DNA from: Gammaproteobacteria bacterium | Lineage (GTDB): Bacteria > Pseudomonadota > Gammaproteobacteria > S012-40 | Assembly: GCA_029884425.1 (NCBI GenBank) | Contig: JAOUHV010000003.1 | Span: forward strand, 1 to 64,000 | DNA: 64,000 nucleotides | Reading direction: 5' to 3' | Shown here: positions 27,537 through 35,733 of the stretch, piece by piece | Layout of the letters: the number at the start of each line of letters is the position of its first letter | Numbering within the stretch: position 1 is the first letter of the stretch | The notes under the pieces: model-generated | What the model saw: the letters and a program-made list of their open reading frames with translations, nothing else | Told to the model about the DNA's origin: nothing | Database searches by the model: none | Program-made: the position numbers and the translations under genes

Positions 27537-28902
27537 TCTGGTTCAGAATCAAACGATCCTGCTGGTCGACGATGACCACGATCTGCTCAAGCTCTTTTCT
27601 ATGCGCCTCAAAGCGTCGGGATATGACGTCATCGCCGTGGACAGCGGCGAGAAGGCGCTGGTCGAAGTCTCCATCCATCACCCCAAAGTGGTCATCACCG
27701 ATTTGCGTATGGATGGCATGGACGGTATGGCGCTGTTCAACGCGATTCACAAAATCAATTCCAGCCTGCCGGTTATCATCCTGACAGCGCACGGCACAAT
27801 CCCCGAGGCCATTGAGGCAACCAAGCAAGGTGTTTTCGGGTTTATTACCAAACCGTTTGATCCCAAACAATTATTGGAACAAATTCAGCGCGCAATGACG
27901 GTGTCCGTGGGTGACAGTCATGCGGCCGACGAAAATGACGCGACTACCCAGGCTTGGCGCAAAAGCATTATTACCCAAAGCCCGGCGATGGAAGAGCTGT
28001 TGAGTCAGGCAAACATGGTGGCTGGCAGTGATGCCAGTGTGTTTATCCATGGTCAAAGTGGTACGGGCAAGGAGTTATTGGCCAAGGCAGTACACGCGGC
28101 CAGTCCCCGTCGGGATCGCCCGTTTGTGGCGGTAAATTGTGCGGCTATTCCCGAGCACCTGCTGGAATCAGAGCTGTTTGGTCACGTCAAAGGCGCGTTC
28201 ACTGGCGCGGCGGGCAACTACGAAGGTCTGTTCAAAGCCGCCGATGGCGGCACCATTTTCCTCGACGAAATCGGCGACATGCCGCTGTCGTTGCAGGTGA
28301 AATTACTGCGTGTCTTGCAAGAGCGACAAATCCGTCCCGTGGGTTCGACCCGCTCGACCTATGTCGATGTGCGCATCATTTCTGCGACCCACTGTGACAT
28401 TGACGAGGAAGTGCGTCTGGGCAATTTCCGCGAGGATTTGTACTACCGCCTGAACGTGGTGATGCTTGAGCTTCCCGCACTGGCAGAGCGTCGCCAGGAT
28501 ATCCCATTGCTGGCCAAGCACTTTTTAGAAAAACTGGCCAAGGACTCTTCCACCAAGGTTAAGTCCTTTGCGCCAGAGGCCATGGAAATGTTGATGACGG
28601 CACCGTGGCCGGGCAACATTCGCCAGCTGCAAAATGTGGTCGAGCAGAGCTTCGCACTTTGCCCATCGCCAGTGGTTCCCGCCCGTCTGGTTCTGAAGGC
28701 ATTGCGCGGCAAGTCGGGCGAGGTAATGCCGTTGACGGAAGCCAAGCGCCAGTTCGAGTACGATTATCTGCTCAAACTGCTCCAGCTAACCAGCGGCAAC
28801 GTGTCACAGGCAGCACGCCTGGCCAGCCGGAATCGCACCGAATTTTATAAATTGCTGCACCGCCATTCGCTAAACCCTGCTGTGTTTAAGACCCGGCGAT
28901 AA
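27499..28902 (+). CDS. glrR: Sigma-54-dependent response regulator (GlrR-like)
   Basis: 467 residues. Receiver domain with [11 protein letters not shown] and phospho-acceptor in [16 protein letters not shown]+ domain with Walker A GQSGTGKE, the sigma-54 contact loop GAFTGA ([12 protein letters not shown]) and Walker [13 protein letters not shown]-terminal Fis-type helix-turn-helix ([18 protein letters not shown]). It activates RNA polymerase bound to sigma-54. Starts at ATG 27499 or ATG 27511, both inside the lipoprotein gene. No -24/-12 promoter was found next to it. Confidence 0.9.
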   Translation: MNASMALQTAPNNLVQNQTILLVDDDHDLLKLFSMRLKASGYDVIAVDSGEKALVEVSIHHPKVVITDLRMDGMDGMALFNAIHKINSSLPVIILTAHGTIPEAIEATKQGVFGFITKPFDPKQLLEQIQRAMTVSVGDSHAADENDATTQAWRKSIITQSPAMEELLSQANMVAGSDASVFIHGQSGTGKELLAKAVHAASPRRDRPFVAVNCAAIPEHLLESELFGHVKGAFTGAAGNYEGLFKAADGGTIFLDEIGDMPLSLQVKLLRVLQERQIRPVGSTRSTYVDVRIISATHCDIDEEVRLGNFREDLYYRLNVVMLELPALAERRQDIPLLAKHFLEKLAKDSSTKVKSFAPEAMEMLMTAPWPGNIRQLQNVVEQSFALCPSPVVPARLVLKALRGKSGEVMPLTEAKRQFEYDYLLKLLQLTSGNVSQAARLASRNRTEFYKLLHRHSLNPAVFKTRR

Positions 28903-28917
28903 TGCTGTCGCCTTTTT

Positions 28918-28948
28918 GAGACATGGCAAGCCGGGCTTGCCATGTCTC
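28918..28948. terminator. Perfect 14-bp hairpin after glrR
   Basis: GAGACATGGCAAGC (28918-28931) pairs with GCTTGCCATGTCTC (28935-28948) across a 3-base loop. A TTTTT run precedes it on the + strand and no T-tract follows, so as a plus-strand terminator it is incomplete; on the minus strand an A run follows. It may stabilise the glrR transcript 3' end instead. Confidence 0.5.
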
Positions 28949-29124
28949 TGCAAACTTCATCAGAACTTTTCCATTTCCGCTACTGCCATGCATTTCAGTC
29001 TGGGCGATATTTTGAGCTAAGAAGGCAGATTTAGATCGTGATGGAGTCGATTGAAGTTCAAGAAAATTTGTTCAGCGTCGATTAAATAAACACGATCAAT
29101 TAACACAAAAGGAGCACGCTTTTT

Positions 29125-29202
29125 ATGAAAGTATTGGTCAGCACACTTATCGTTGGCGTCACCATGTTTTACGTTGCCAGCTACGCCGCCATTATCGGTT
29201 AA
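29125..29202 (+). CDS. Small single-span membrane peptide, 25 aa
   Basis: An ATG at 29125 with a strong AAAAGGAG ribosome site ten bases upstream opens a 25-codon frame ending in TAA. The product is almost wholly hydrophobic after one Lys (MKVLVSTLIVGVTMFYVA and on), a single predicted membrane span. No relatives are known to me. The strong ribosome site and the hydrophobic, uninterrupted content support it; the short length makes chance possible. Lies alone between glrR and the NifU-like gene. Confidence 0.5.
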   Translation: MKVLVSTLIVGVTMFYVASYAAIIG

Positions 29203-29403
29203 TCGCTAAAGTTGGCGTTTCGCGAGTTTTTTCCTGGATTCACTTGCCGTTCGGCTGGCGGATTCAGGGGAAATGCTCCATTGCTTTCTCTCCTGCAACA
29301 ATCCGGGCTATATGGTCTGATTTTTCAATTAAACAAATAGGTTGCGTGACGCCTGTCTGCTTGGCGGTTTAGAATGTCGTAGACAGTGTTTGGAGCGAAT
29401 CAC
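29203..29403. other. Intergenic spacer upstream of NifU-like gene
   Basis: About 200 bases without a convincing frame. An imperfect hairpin (CCTGGATTC ... GATTCAGG, about 29234-29270) may end the small peptide transcript. TGTCGTAGACA (29375-29385) is a small palindrome just upstream of the next gene. Confidence 0.3.
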
Positions 29404-29805
29404 GTGACAGGAACAAAACTTCCCCTGCTGCAAGACCTGGTTTCGACCGACCCAGCCCACCAATACACCGAAGACGAACTTGATGCCATTGAGCAAATCG
29501 ATGCGGCGATGGCATTGCGTTTGGCGCGTGCGCAGCATCTGGCGCAGCAAAATCGGCAGGAAGCGCCGTCGGATCAGACCATCGACGAGGCTCAGGTCCG
29601 GTTGGCCATTGATGAAGCCAGAGCCATCCTTGCACAAGATGGCGGTGACCTGGAACTCATTGAAATTCAAGGACGTACCGTTAAGGTTCGCTTAAAGGGG
29701 GCTTGTGTAGGATGCCCCAATGCCACACTGGATCTACGCAATGTAGTGGAGCGGATCATCAAAAGACGCTCACCGGGTGTGCATGAGGTACAAAATACTT
29801 TTTAA
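29404..29805 (+). CDS. NifU C-terminal-domain protein
   Basis: 133 residues. The C-terminal half is a NifU-like scaffold domain with the CVGC motif (GACVGCPNATLDLRNVVERII), which holds or transfers an Fe-S cluster. The N-terminal 55 residues are helical and acidic. GTG 29404 with GGAG about eight bases upstream is the preferred start; GTG 29386 is possible. It precedes the haem-FGE gene by 101 bases, so the two may act together in cofactor handling, but that is inference. Confidence 0.85.
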   Translation: MTGTKLPLLQDLVSTDPAHQYTEDELDAIEQIDAAMALRLARAQHLAQQNRQEAPSDQTIDEAQVRLAIDEARAILAQDGGDLELIEIQGRTVKVRLKGACVGCPNATLDLRNVVERIIKRRSPGVHEVQNTF

Positions 29806-29906
29806 ACCAACGCAGAACACAGCAAAACGCAAATAGCAGCTTGCTGGGAAATAACATAAAAACAAGAAGCGTCCCTCAAACACCGAGGGAACATAGGTAA
29901 GCCGTA

Positions 29907-30905
29907 ATGAAAAAAAACAATCTTAAACGACGTATCCTGTTGGTTTTGGGGGGATGCCTGATTTCTTTCGCCGCTGCGGCGGTTGGTCAGACACTGGATG
30001 ATTGTGCTCACTGCCATCCGGACTTCAAACACAAGCAAGTGAAATTAACGGCAAAAGACAAGTGCCTGACTTGTCATGGCAGCCTTGAAGCCCACGATAA
30101 AAAGAAAGCCAGTGCCGGAGATCAGGCACGGATAACTGCTTTACGGGATGAACTCAAAGCCGCGCTGAAATACGAGGAGTTTTATTCGCCGTCGCGGTTG
30201 GGGGATGCGCCTAACGAAATGATTCGAATTCCGGCAGGGCAGTTCATTAAGGGCACCAATGACCGCTTGCCGGACGAAGGGCCACAGCATTTGGCTGAAG
30301 TCCGCCAGGATTATTTGATCGATAAATTTGAAGTAACCAACGCACAGTACAAACGTTTTATCGATGAAACCAAGCATCGCTCGCCCAAGCATTTCCAGAA
30401 CCGTACCTATCCCGAAGGCAAGGCCGATCATCCGGTGGTGTTTGTTTCCTGGGATGACGCGAAGGATTACTGTACATGGGCAGGCAAACGCCTTCCCAGC
30501 CAGGAGGAATGGGAAAAAGCCGCGCGCGGCGAAGACGGTCGGACTTATCCCTGGGGCAACGATTTTGACCTGAAGAATGCCAACACCCCACAGCGGTGGG
30601 CGGCTCTGGATCAGCCTGGAGATACGTTGCCCGTGGGGTCATTTGAGGCAGGACGCAGTGTTTATGGGTTGTACGATGTGTCCGGCAATGTCTGGGAGTG
30701 GACCGACTCCTGGTACGATGCCTACCCGGGCAATACCCACATTACGGAAAACTACGGGGAAAAATACAAGGTACTCAAAGGTGGTTCATGGTGGGATTGT
30801 TCGTTCTATAGCTGCGGCATTTCCGCACCGACGTTTAACCGTAGTTTTTTCACCCGCTCGACCAAAAACAACAGCTTTGGTTTTCGTTGCGCCAAAGACG
30901 CCTGA
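29907..30905 (+). CDS. Dihaem c-type domain fused to formylglycine-generating-enzyme domain
   Basis: 332 residues. A signal peptide (to about Ala25) exports it. Two haem-binding motifs follow: CAHCH (33-37) and CLTCH (53-57). Residues 103-330 form an FGE/sulfatase-modifying domain: MIRIPAGQFIKGT, FEVTNAQYKRFI, PVVFVSWDDAKDYC, RLPSQEEWEKAARG, NVWEW (261-265) and GFRCA (325-329). Cys298 and Cys303 have the C-x4-C spacing of the copper-binding catalytic pair of true FGE, which most FGE-like proteins lack. A periplasmic oxidase or maturation role is possible. The substrate is unknown; no sulfatase gene is nearby. Confidence 0.85.
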   Translation: MKKNNLKRRILLVLGGCLISFAAAAVGQTLDDCAHCHPDFKHKQVKLTAKDKCLTCHGSLEAHDKKKASAGDQARITALRDELKAALKYEEFYSPSRLGDAPNEMIRIPAGQFIKGTNDRLPDEGPQHLAEVRQDYLIDKFEVTNAQYKRFIDETKHRSPKHFQNRTYPEGKADHPVVFVSWDDAKDYCTWAGKRLPSQEEWEKAARGEDGRTYPWGNDFDLKNANTPQRWAALDQPGDTLPVGSFEAGRSVYGLYDVSGNVWEWTDSWYDAYPGNTHITENYGEKYKVLKGGSWWDCSFYSCGISAPTFNRSFFTRSTKNNSFGFRCAKDA

Positions 30906-30912
30906 TTCATCA

Positions 30913-30944
30913 ACCGGTTGCCCTGATTCACCAGGGCGACCGGT
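30913..30944 (+). terminator. Stem-loop after the dihaem-FGE gene
   Basis: ACCGGT-T-GCCCTG (30913-30925) pairs with CAGGGC-G-ACCGGT (30932-30944), with one T-G wobble. It starts eight bases after the stop codon. No T-tract follows. Confidence 0.5.
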
Positions 30945-31348
30945 CTCCAATCCCACAATTAATTCCTCGATAATACAAATTTTGCCGGAACGCAAAAATA
31001 GCGTTGCATAGTTAAAAAAAGATTGGTAAATATGCGTCTGAATTTGATATGGCGCGTCGCTCAAAACTTGAACAACCTCCCTAAAAACAATTGGTTGTAC
31101 GCTTTTTGAGAACTGTTGAAGACCCTCTCCAACCGACTGCAGTTCTCCTCTTCCGAGAGGGAAAGGGCGCGCAGCTCAATAAATTACCCTGATCCGTGAT
31201 TAATATTTTCAATGTATTAGTGCCGTTGAGGGGTTAAAAAAAATCCCTGATTGCGGATATATAGTGACAGAGCAGTCACTGTTTTGCTGAGCAGGTGGTA
31301 ATACGAAGAATAGGTTTAAAGCACGCAGAGCTAGGAATGAGGTGTGTT
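30945..31348. other. Gene-free stretch before the PA3496-like gene
   Basis: About 400 bases with no supported gene. It is AT-rich in its middle. A possible promoter is TTAAAA (31234-31239) with TATATA (31258-31263), spacing 18. A small palindrome AGTGAC-N6-GTCACT lies just after (31263-31280). None of this is strong. Confidence 0.3.
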
Positions 31349-31561
31349 ATGGGTGGTAGCAGTAAATTTGTGAATGCCAGTCAGAGTGAAGATCTGGAAC
31401 CAAGCGGGTTCGAAGAAACCGGGATTGGCCCAATCGACGAAAAAGAGTTGCCCAAAGGCGCCAACAGCGGCAAGGCTCGCAAAGCCATCGAACAGTTGCT
31501 CGAAGAAAAGCGTTTACGGGAACTGTTAAAAGACGATTTTGACGACTCCTTCGAAGCCTGA
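31349..31561 (+). CDS. PA3496-family small protein
   Basis: 70 residues from ATG 31349 (GAGG about six bases upstream). The frame is open from 31295, with another ATG at 31337. The C-terminal ARKAIEQLLEEKRLRELLKDDF is the recognisable signature of the PA3496-like family, annotated as putative envelope-integrity proteins. The N-terminal part is polar, with Gly, Ser and Glu. Function is not known. Confidence 0.7.
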   Translation: MGGSSKFVNASQSEDLEPSGFEETGIGPIDEKELPKGANSGKARKAIEQLLEEKRLRELLKDDFDDSFEA

Positions 31562-31584
31562 TCTGTTCTGGCTTGGAAGGAAAC

Positions 31585-31626
31585 AAGGCCCTGCAGGAAA
31601 ATATTCCGCAGGGCCTTTGTGTTTTT
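31585..31626. terminator. Bidirectional intrinsic terminator
   Basis: AAGGCCCTGC (31585-31594) pairs with GCAGGGCCTT (31608-31617), with an inner GGAA/TTCC helix. T-rich sequence follows on the + strand (TTTGTGTTTTT). It separates the PA3496-like gene and gpmI, which converge. Confidence 0.8.
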
Positions 31627-33187
31627 AGGCGATTCGGGATTGCGCGCTTGCGTGCTGAAAGTGCAGTAATGGGTGGCTCGACATGCCGTTGGGTACGCTC
31701 AAACCCATCAGCTGCAATATCGCCGGGGCAATTTGGGATAGGCCACCGCCATCGGTCAGTTTGATCACATCACTGTCGATGACAGCGCAAGGCACAGGGT
31801 TGGTGGTGTGCTGGGTATGCGGCTGGCCGCTGATCGGATCTTGCAGCATTTCACAATTGCCGTGATCGGCCGTGACGATAACGCTGTAATCGCACTGTGC
31901 CGCTGCCGCCAGGACACGGTTCAGTTCCTGATCCAGCGCCTCTACCGCGCGAATCACAGCATCGCGCGCGGCGGTGTGACCCACCATGTCGCCGTTGGCG
32001 AAGTTGACCACAATAAATCCCATCTCCCGAGCCTTCATGGCATCGATAACTGTATCAGCCACACGTGATGCGCTCATTTCCGGTTTGAGGTCGTAGGTTG
32101 CGACCTCAGGGGAGTTGATCATGATGCGTTCCTCGCCGGGGAAGGGTTGTTCCAGCCCGCCGTTAAAGAAAAACGTCACGTGCGCATATTTTTCTGTTTC
32201 CGCGCAATGCAGCTGCTGGATGCCCGCATCGGCAATAACCTTGGCCAGGGTTGTTTTGGGATAGTCCGCCGGAAAGGCAATGGGCAAATCCAGCTGCGGA
32301 TCGTATTCGGTCAGGCAAGTGAGTGGCAGTGGATCAAAAACGCCACGATCAAAGGGCTTAAATTCGGCGCCAGCGAATACGTAGGTCAGTTGTCTTGCCC
32401 GATCATTGCGGAAGTTAAAAAACACCACTTGATCGTGATTGTGAATAATCCATTGGGCATCGATCACTGTGGGGGAAATGAATTCATCCCCTACGTTGGC
32501 GGCATAGGCGTTTTCCACGGCTTTGCGCGCAGTGGGAGCCTTACTGCCTTCGCCATAACACATGGCTCGCCAAGCCGCGTGAGTGCGTTCCCAGCGCTTG
32601 TCACGGTCCATGGCATAGTATCTGCCGCTGAGGGTGGCGATGTGACCATTGGCGGCCTGTAGGGCCGGTTCCAATTGGTCCAGATAGTTCATAACCGAGC
32701 GGGGCGCGGTATCACGGCCATCTGAAATCATATGCACAACGGGAATCACCTGGTGCTGGGCACACAGCGTAATCAGGGCAAGCAGGTGGTTGATGTGGCT
32801 GTGCACTCCGCCGTCGGAAACCAAACCGACCAGGTGCAAAGGACGGCCAGTCTGCTGGCAATGGCCAATGGCCTGCAACAGGGCGGAATTTTGAAAGAAG
32901 CTGCCATCCTTGATGGAGTGGTCTATCCGCACCAGATCCTGGCGAAGAATGGTGCCACAGCCCAGCGTAAGATGGCCTACTTCCGAGTTGCCCATTTGGC
33001 CATCGGGCAGGCCAACCGCGCCACCGCTGGCTTCCAGGGTGGTGTAGGCCCGGCTCTGAAACAGCTTGTCCAAGGTTGGGGTTCGGGCCAGATCAACGGC
33101 ATTGTTACTGCCCGGCTCGCCGATGCCGACGCCGTCCATAATGACCAACAACGTTGGTTTTCGTGGTGGCATGTTGGGGTGTGTCAC
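31625..33187 (-). CDS. gpmI: 2,3-bisphosphoglycerate-independent phosphoglycerate mutase
   Basis: Interconverts 3- and 2-phosphoglycerate. 520 residues of the alkaline-phosphatase superfamily: VIMDGVGIGEPG (metal Asp), MGNSEVGHLTLG (catalytic Ser), VGLVSDGGVHSHINH, HMISDGRDTAP, TVEN-like metal site regions and VTADHGNCEMLQDP. The start is GTG 33187 with AAGGAG about six bases upstream. It is last in a minus-strand run with ppsA, a DUF4139 gene and pgm. Confidence 0.96.
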   Translation of the reverse strand: MTHPNMPPRKPTLLVIMDGVGIGEPGSNNAVDLARTPTLDKLFQSRAYTTLEASGGAVGLPDGQMGNSEVGHLTLGCGTILRQDLVRIDHSIKDGSFFQNSALLQAIGHCQQTGRPLHLVGLVSDGGVHSHINHLLALITLCAQHQVIPVVHMISDGRDTAPRSVMNYLDQLEPALQAANGHIATLSGRYYAMDRDKRWERTHAAWRAMCYGEGSKAPTARKAVENAYAANVGDEFISPTVIDAQWIIHNHDQVVFFNFRNDRARQLTYVFAGAEFKPFDRGVFDPLPLTCLTEYDPQLDLPIAFPADYPKTTLAKVIADAGIQQLHCAETEKYAHVTFFFNGGLEQPFPGEERIMINSPEVATYDLKPEMSASRVADTVIDAMKAREMGFIVVNFANGDMVGHTAARDAVIRAVEALDQELNRVLAAAAQCDYSVIVTADHGNCEMLQDPISGQPHTQHTTNPVPCAVIDSDVIKLTDGGGLSQIAPAILQLMGLSVPNGMSSHPLLHFQHASAQSRIA

Positions 33188-33265
33188 AAAACTCTCCTTG
33201 GGAATCGCGTTGCAAAAAAATGCTGCAGGCGATTATCGACATTTCCCGGCAAAAATCCAGCGTTG

Positions 33266-35668
33266 TTAATGCGACTTGACCTCTTCCTCTGCCCGCAGGA
33301 CTTCCTGTGTCATGCTTAAAATGCTGTCCGGGTTCAGTGAAATGGACTCAATCCCGCGTTGTACCAGCCAACGGGTGATTTCCGGGTAGTCGGAAGGAGC
33401 CTGACCGCAAATGCCAATGTATTTATTCGCCTTTTGGCAGGCGCGAATGGCCATGTCCATCAGTGCCAGCACAGCCTCATTGCGCTCATCAAAATCATGG
33501 CTGACCATGGACGAATCGCGGTCAACGCCCAGTGTCAGCTGCGTCAAATCGTTTGAGCCAATGGAAAAGCCGTCGAACTCCTGGAGGAATTGATCGGCCA
33601 ACAATGCATTGGCAGGAATTTCACACATCAGGTACACCTTAAGACCTTTTTCACCGCGACGCAGACCATTTTCTGCCAGCAGCGCAGTAACCTTGCGTGC
33701 CTCGTCGATGGTGCGCACAAACGGAATCATCAGCGCGACATTATCTAGGCCCATTTCCTCGCGCACTTTGCGCATGGCGGCGCACTCCAGCGCAAAACAT
33801 TGGGCAAACTGCGCTGAAGGGTAGCGCGAGGCACCGCGGAAACCAATCATCGGGTTTTCTTCTTGCGGCTCGAATTGTTGGCCGCCAAGTAGGGACGCGT
33901 ATTCGTTGGATTTGAAATCGCTCAGACGCACGATAACCGGCCGAGGGTAAAATGCGGCCGCGATGGTGCCCACACCTTCGGCAAGACGATCGACGTAAAA
34001 CGACACTTTGTCCGCATAGCCAAAGGTGATGTGATTAATCTTCTGCTGGGTCGCGGCATCCAGCTCATTGAATTTGAGCAGGGCTTGGGGGTGAATGCCG
34101 ATGCTGTTGTTGATGATGAATTCCAGTCTGGCCAGACCGACGCCCGCGACCGGCATTTGCGACAATTTGAAGGCCTGCTCGGGATTCCCCAGGTTCAGCA
34201 TCAGTTTGGTGCGAGGCTTGGCGGCCAGGGAGAGATCCACTTCGGTGATCTTGTAGCGCAGCTGGCCTGAGTAAACATAGCCGGTATCGCCCTGGGCGCA
34301 AGATAGTGTGACTTCAGCATCATCCTCGATAGTGCGGGTGGCGGTGTTGCAACCAACCACCGCAGGAATGCCCAATTCGCGCGCAACAATGGCAGCATGG
34401 CAGGTTCGTCCACCACGATTGGTGATGATGCCGGCGGCCCGTTTCATGATCGGTTCCCAATCGGGATCGGTGATGTCGGTGACCAGAACTTCGCCCGGTT
34501 GCAGTTCGTTCATCTGACTGGGATCGAGAATCACCCGTGCGCGACCACTCGCAATTTTGTGACCGACTGATTTCCCTTCAACCAACACGGTTCCATGTTC
34601 TTGCAGTTCATAATTTTGCTGCACGCCGGGTTTGCGCTGTGATTCCACCGTTTCGGGTCTGGCTTGGACGATGTACAACTCACCGTCTTCACCATCTTTG
34701 GCCCACTCGATGTCCATGGGCTGTTTGCGGCCATTTTTCTTCGAGTAATGATCTTCGATGGCAATGGCATAACTGGCCAGTTGCAGCACTTCGTTGTCGG
34801 TAATCGCAAAGCGCTCGCGATCTTCAATGCTCACCGGAACGTTGCGGGTGGAGTGCCCGGGAATGACTTCATTGGTGTACACCATTTTCATCGCTTTATC
34901 GCCGCGCTGGCGTTTCAGAATGGCACGATGCTGGGTGCGAAGCGTGGGTTTGAATACGTAATATTCGTCGGGATTGACCGCACCCTGCACAATGTTTTCA
35001 CCCAAACCGTAGGCCGCCGTGATGAAAACGACATCGTTAAATCCAGATTCGGTGTCGATGGTAAACATGACGCCGGAAGCAGCTTTGTCGGAGCGCACCA
35101 TTTTTTGTACGCCCACGGAAATGCCAATGCTCATGTGATCAAAGCCCTGGTGTTCGCGGTAGGCAATGGCGCGATCGGTGAACAGCGAGGCAAACACCTG
35201 CTGGCAGGTGTGAATCAGGTTAAGGCTGCCGCGAATATTCAGATAGCTTTCTTGTTGGCCGGCAAAGGACGCATTGGGCAAATCTTCGGCAGTAGCTGAA
35301 CTACGCACGGCAACATCGGGGTTGGGCCCATACTGTTCTTCCAGTGCCTTGTAAGCCTGGCGAATTTCATCTGCCAGCTCGGGTGGCATCTTGGCGTGAC
35401 GAATCCAATGTCTGATTTTGGCACCACAACGAGCCAGTGATTGGGTATCGTTGATATCCAAGGTGTCGAGTTCATTTTTTAAGCGTTGGCGCAGATCGTT
35501 TTTATCGAGGAAGTGGAAATAAGCCTGTGCGGTGAGCGCAAAACCATTGGGAATATTGACGCCGGTATGATTCAGTCCCTGGTACATTTCACCAAGTGAC
35601 GCATTTTTACCCCCCACCGAGCCAATGTCGCTCAGGTTGATTTCCGCAAACTTTTTTGTAAAGGCCAT
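33266..35668 (-). CDS. ppsA: Phosphoenolpyruvate synthase
   Basis: Makes PEP from pyruvate and ATP for gluconeogenesis. 800 residues. Domain order: N-terminal ATP-grasp (VGGKNASLGEMY, VRSSATAEDLPNASFAGQQESYLN), the swivelling His domain with GGRTCHAAIVARELGIPAVVG (phospho-His), and the PEP-binding barrel (GFSIGSNDLTQL, ICGQAPSDYPE). The frame extends upstream to 35806, but Met47 of that frame (MAFTKKFAE, 35668) has CGGAG upstream and matches the family start. Confidence 0.96.
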   Translation of the reverse strand: MAFTKKFAEINLSDIGSVGGKNASLGEMYQGLNHTGVNIPNGFALTAQAYFHFLDKNDLRQRLKNELDTLDINDTQSLARCGAKIRHWIRHAKMPPELADEIRQAYKALEEQYGPNPDVAVRSSATAEDLPNASFAGQQESYLNIRGSLNLIHTCQQVFASLFTDRAIAYREHQGFDHMSIGISVGVQKMVRSDKAASGVMFTIDTESGFNDVVFITAAYGLGENIVQGAVNPDEYYVFKPTLRTQHRAILKRQRGDKAMKMVYTNEVIPGHSTRNVPVSIEDRERFAITDNEVLQLASYAIAIEDHYSKKNGRKQPMDIEWAKDGEDGELYIVQARPETVESQRKPGVQQNYELQEHGTVLVEGKSVGHKIASGRARVILDPSQMNELQPGEVLVTDITDPDWEPIMKRAAGIITNRGGRTCHAAIVARELGIPAVVGCNTATRTIEDDAEVTLSCAQGDTGYVYSGQLRYKITEVDLSLAAKPRTKLMLNLGNPEQAFKLSQMPVAGVGLARLEFIINNSIGIHPQALLKFNELDAATQQKINHITFGYADKVSFYVDRLAEGVGTIAAAFYPRPVIVRLSDFKSNEYASLLGGQQFEPQEENPMIGFRGASRYPSAQFAQCFALECAAMRKVREEMGLDNVALMIPFVRTIDEARKVTALLAENGLRRGEKGLKVYLMCEIPANALLADQFLQEFDGFSIGSNDLTQLTLGVDRDSSMVSHDFDERNEAVLALMDMAIRACQKANKYIGICGQAPSDYPEITRWLVQRGIESISLNPDSILSMTQEVLRAEEEVKSH

Positions 35669-35733
35669 TTCGAACTCCGGCTGTTGCAATATCGCTACAT
35701 CATAGACGAAAGGAGGGGCTGGCGATAGCCAGG

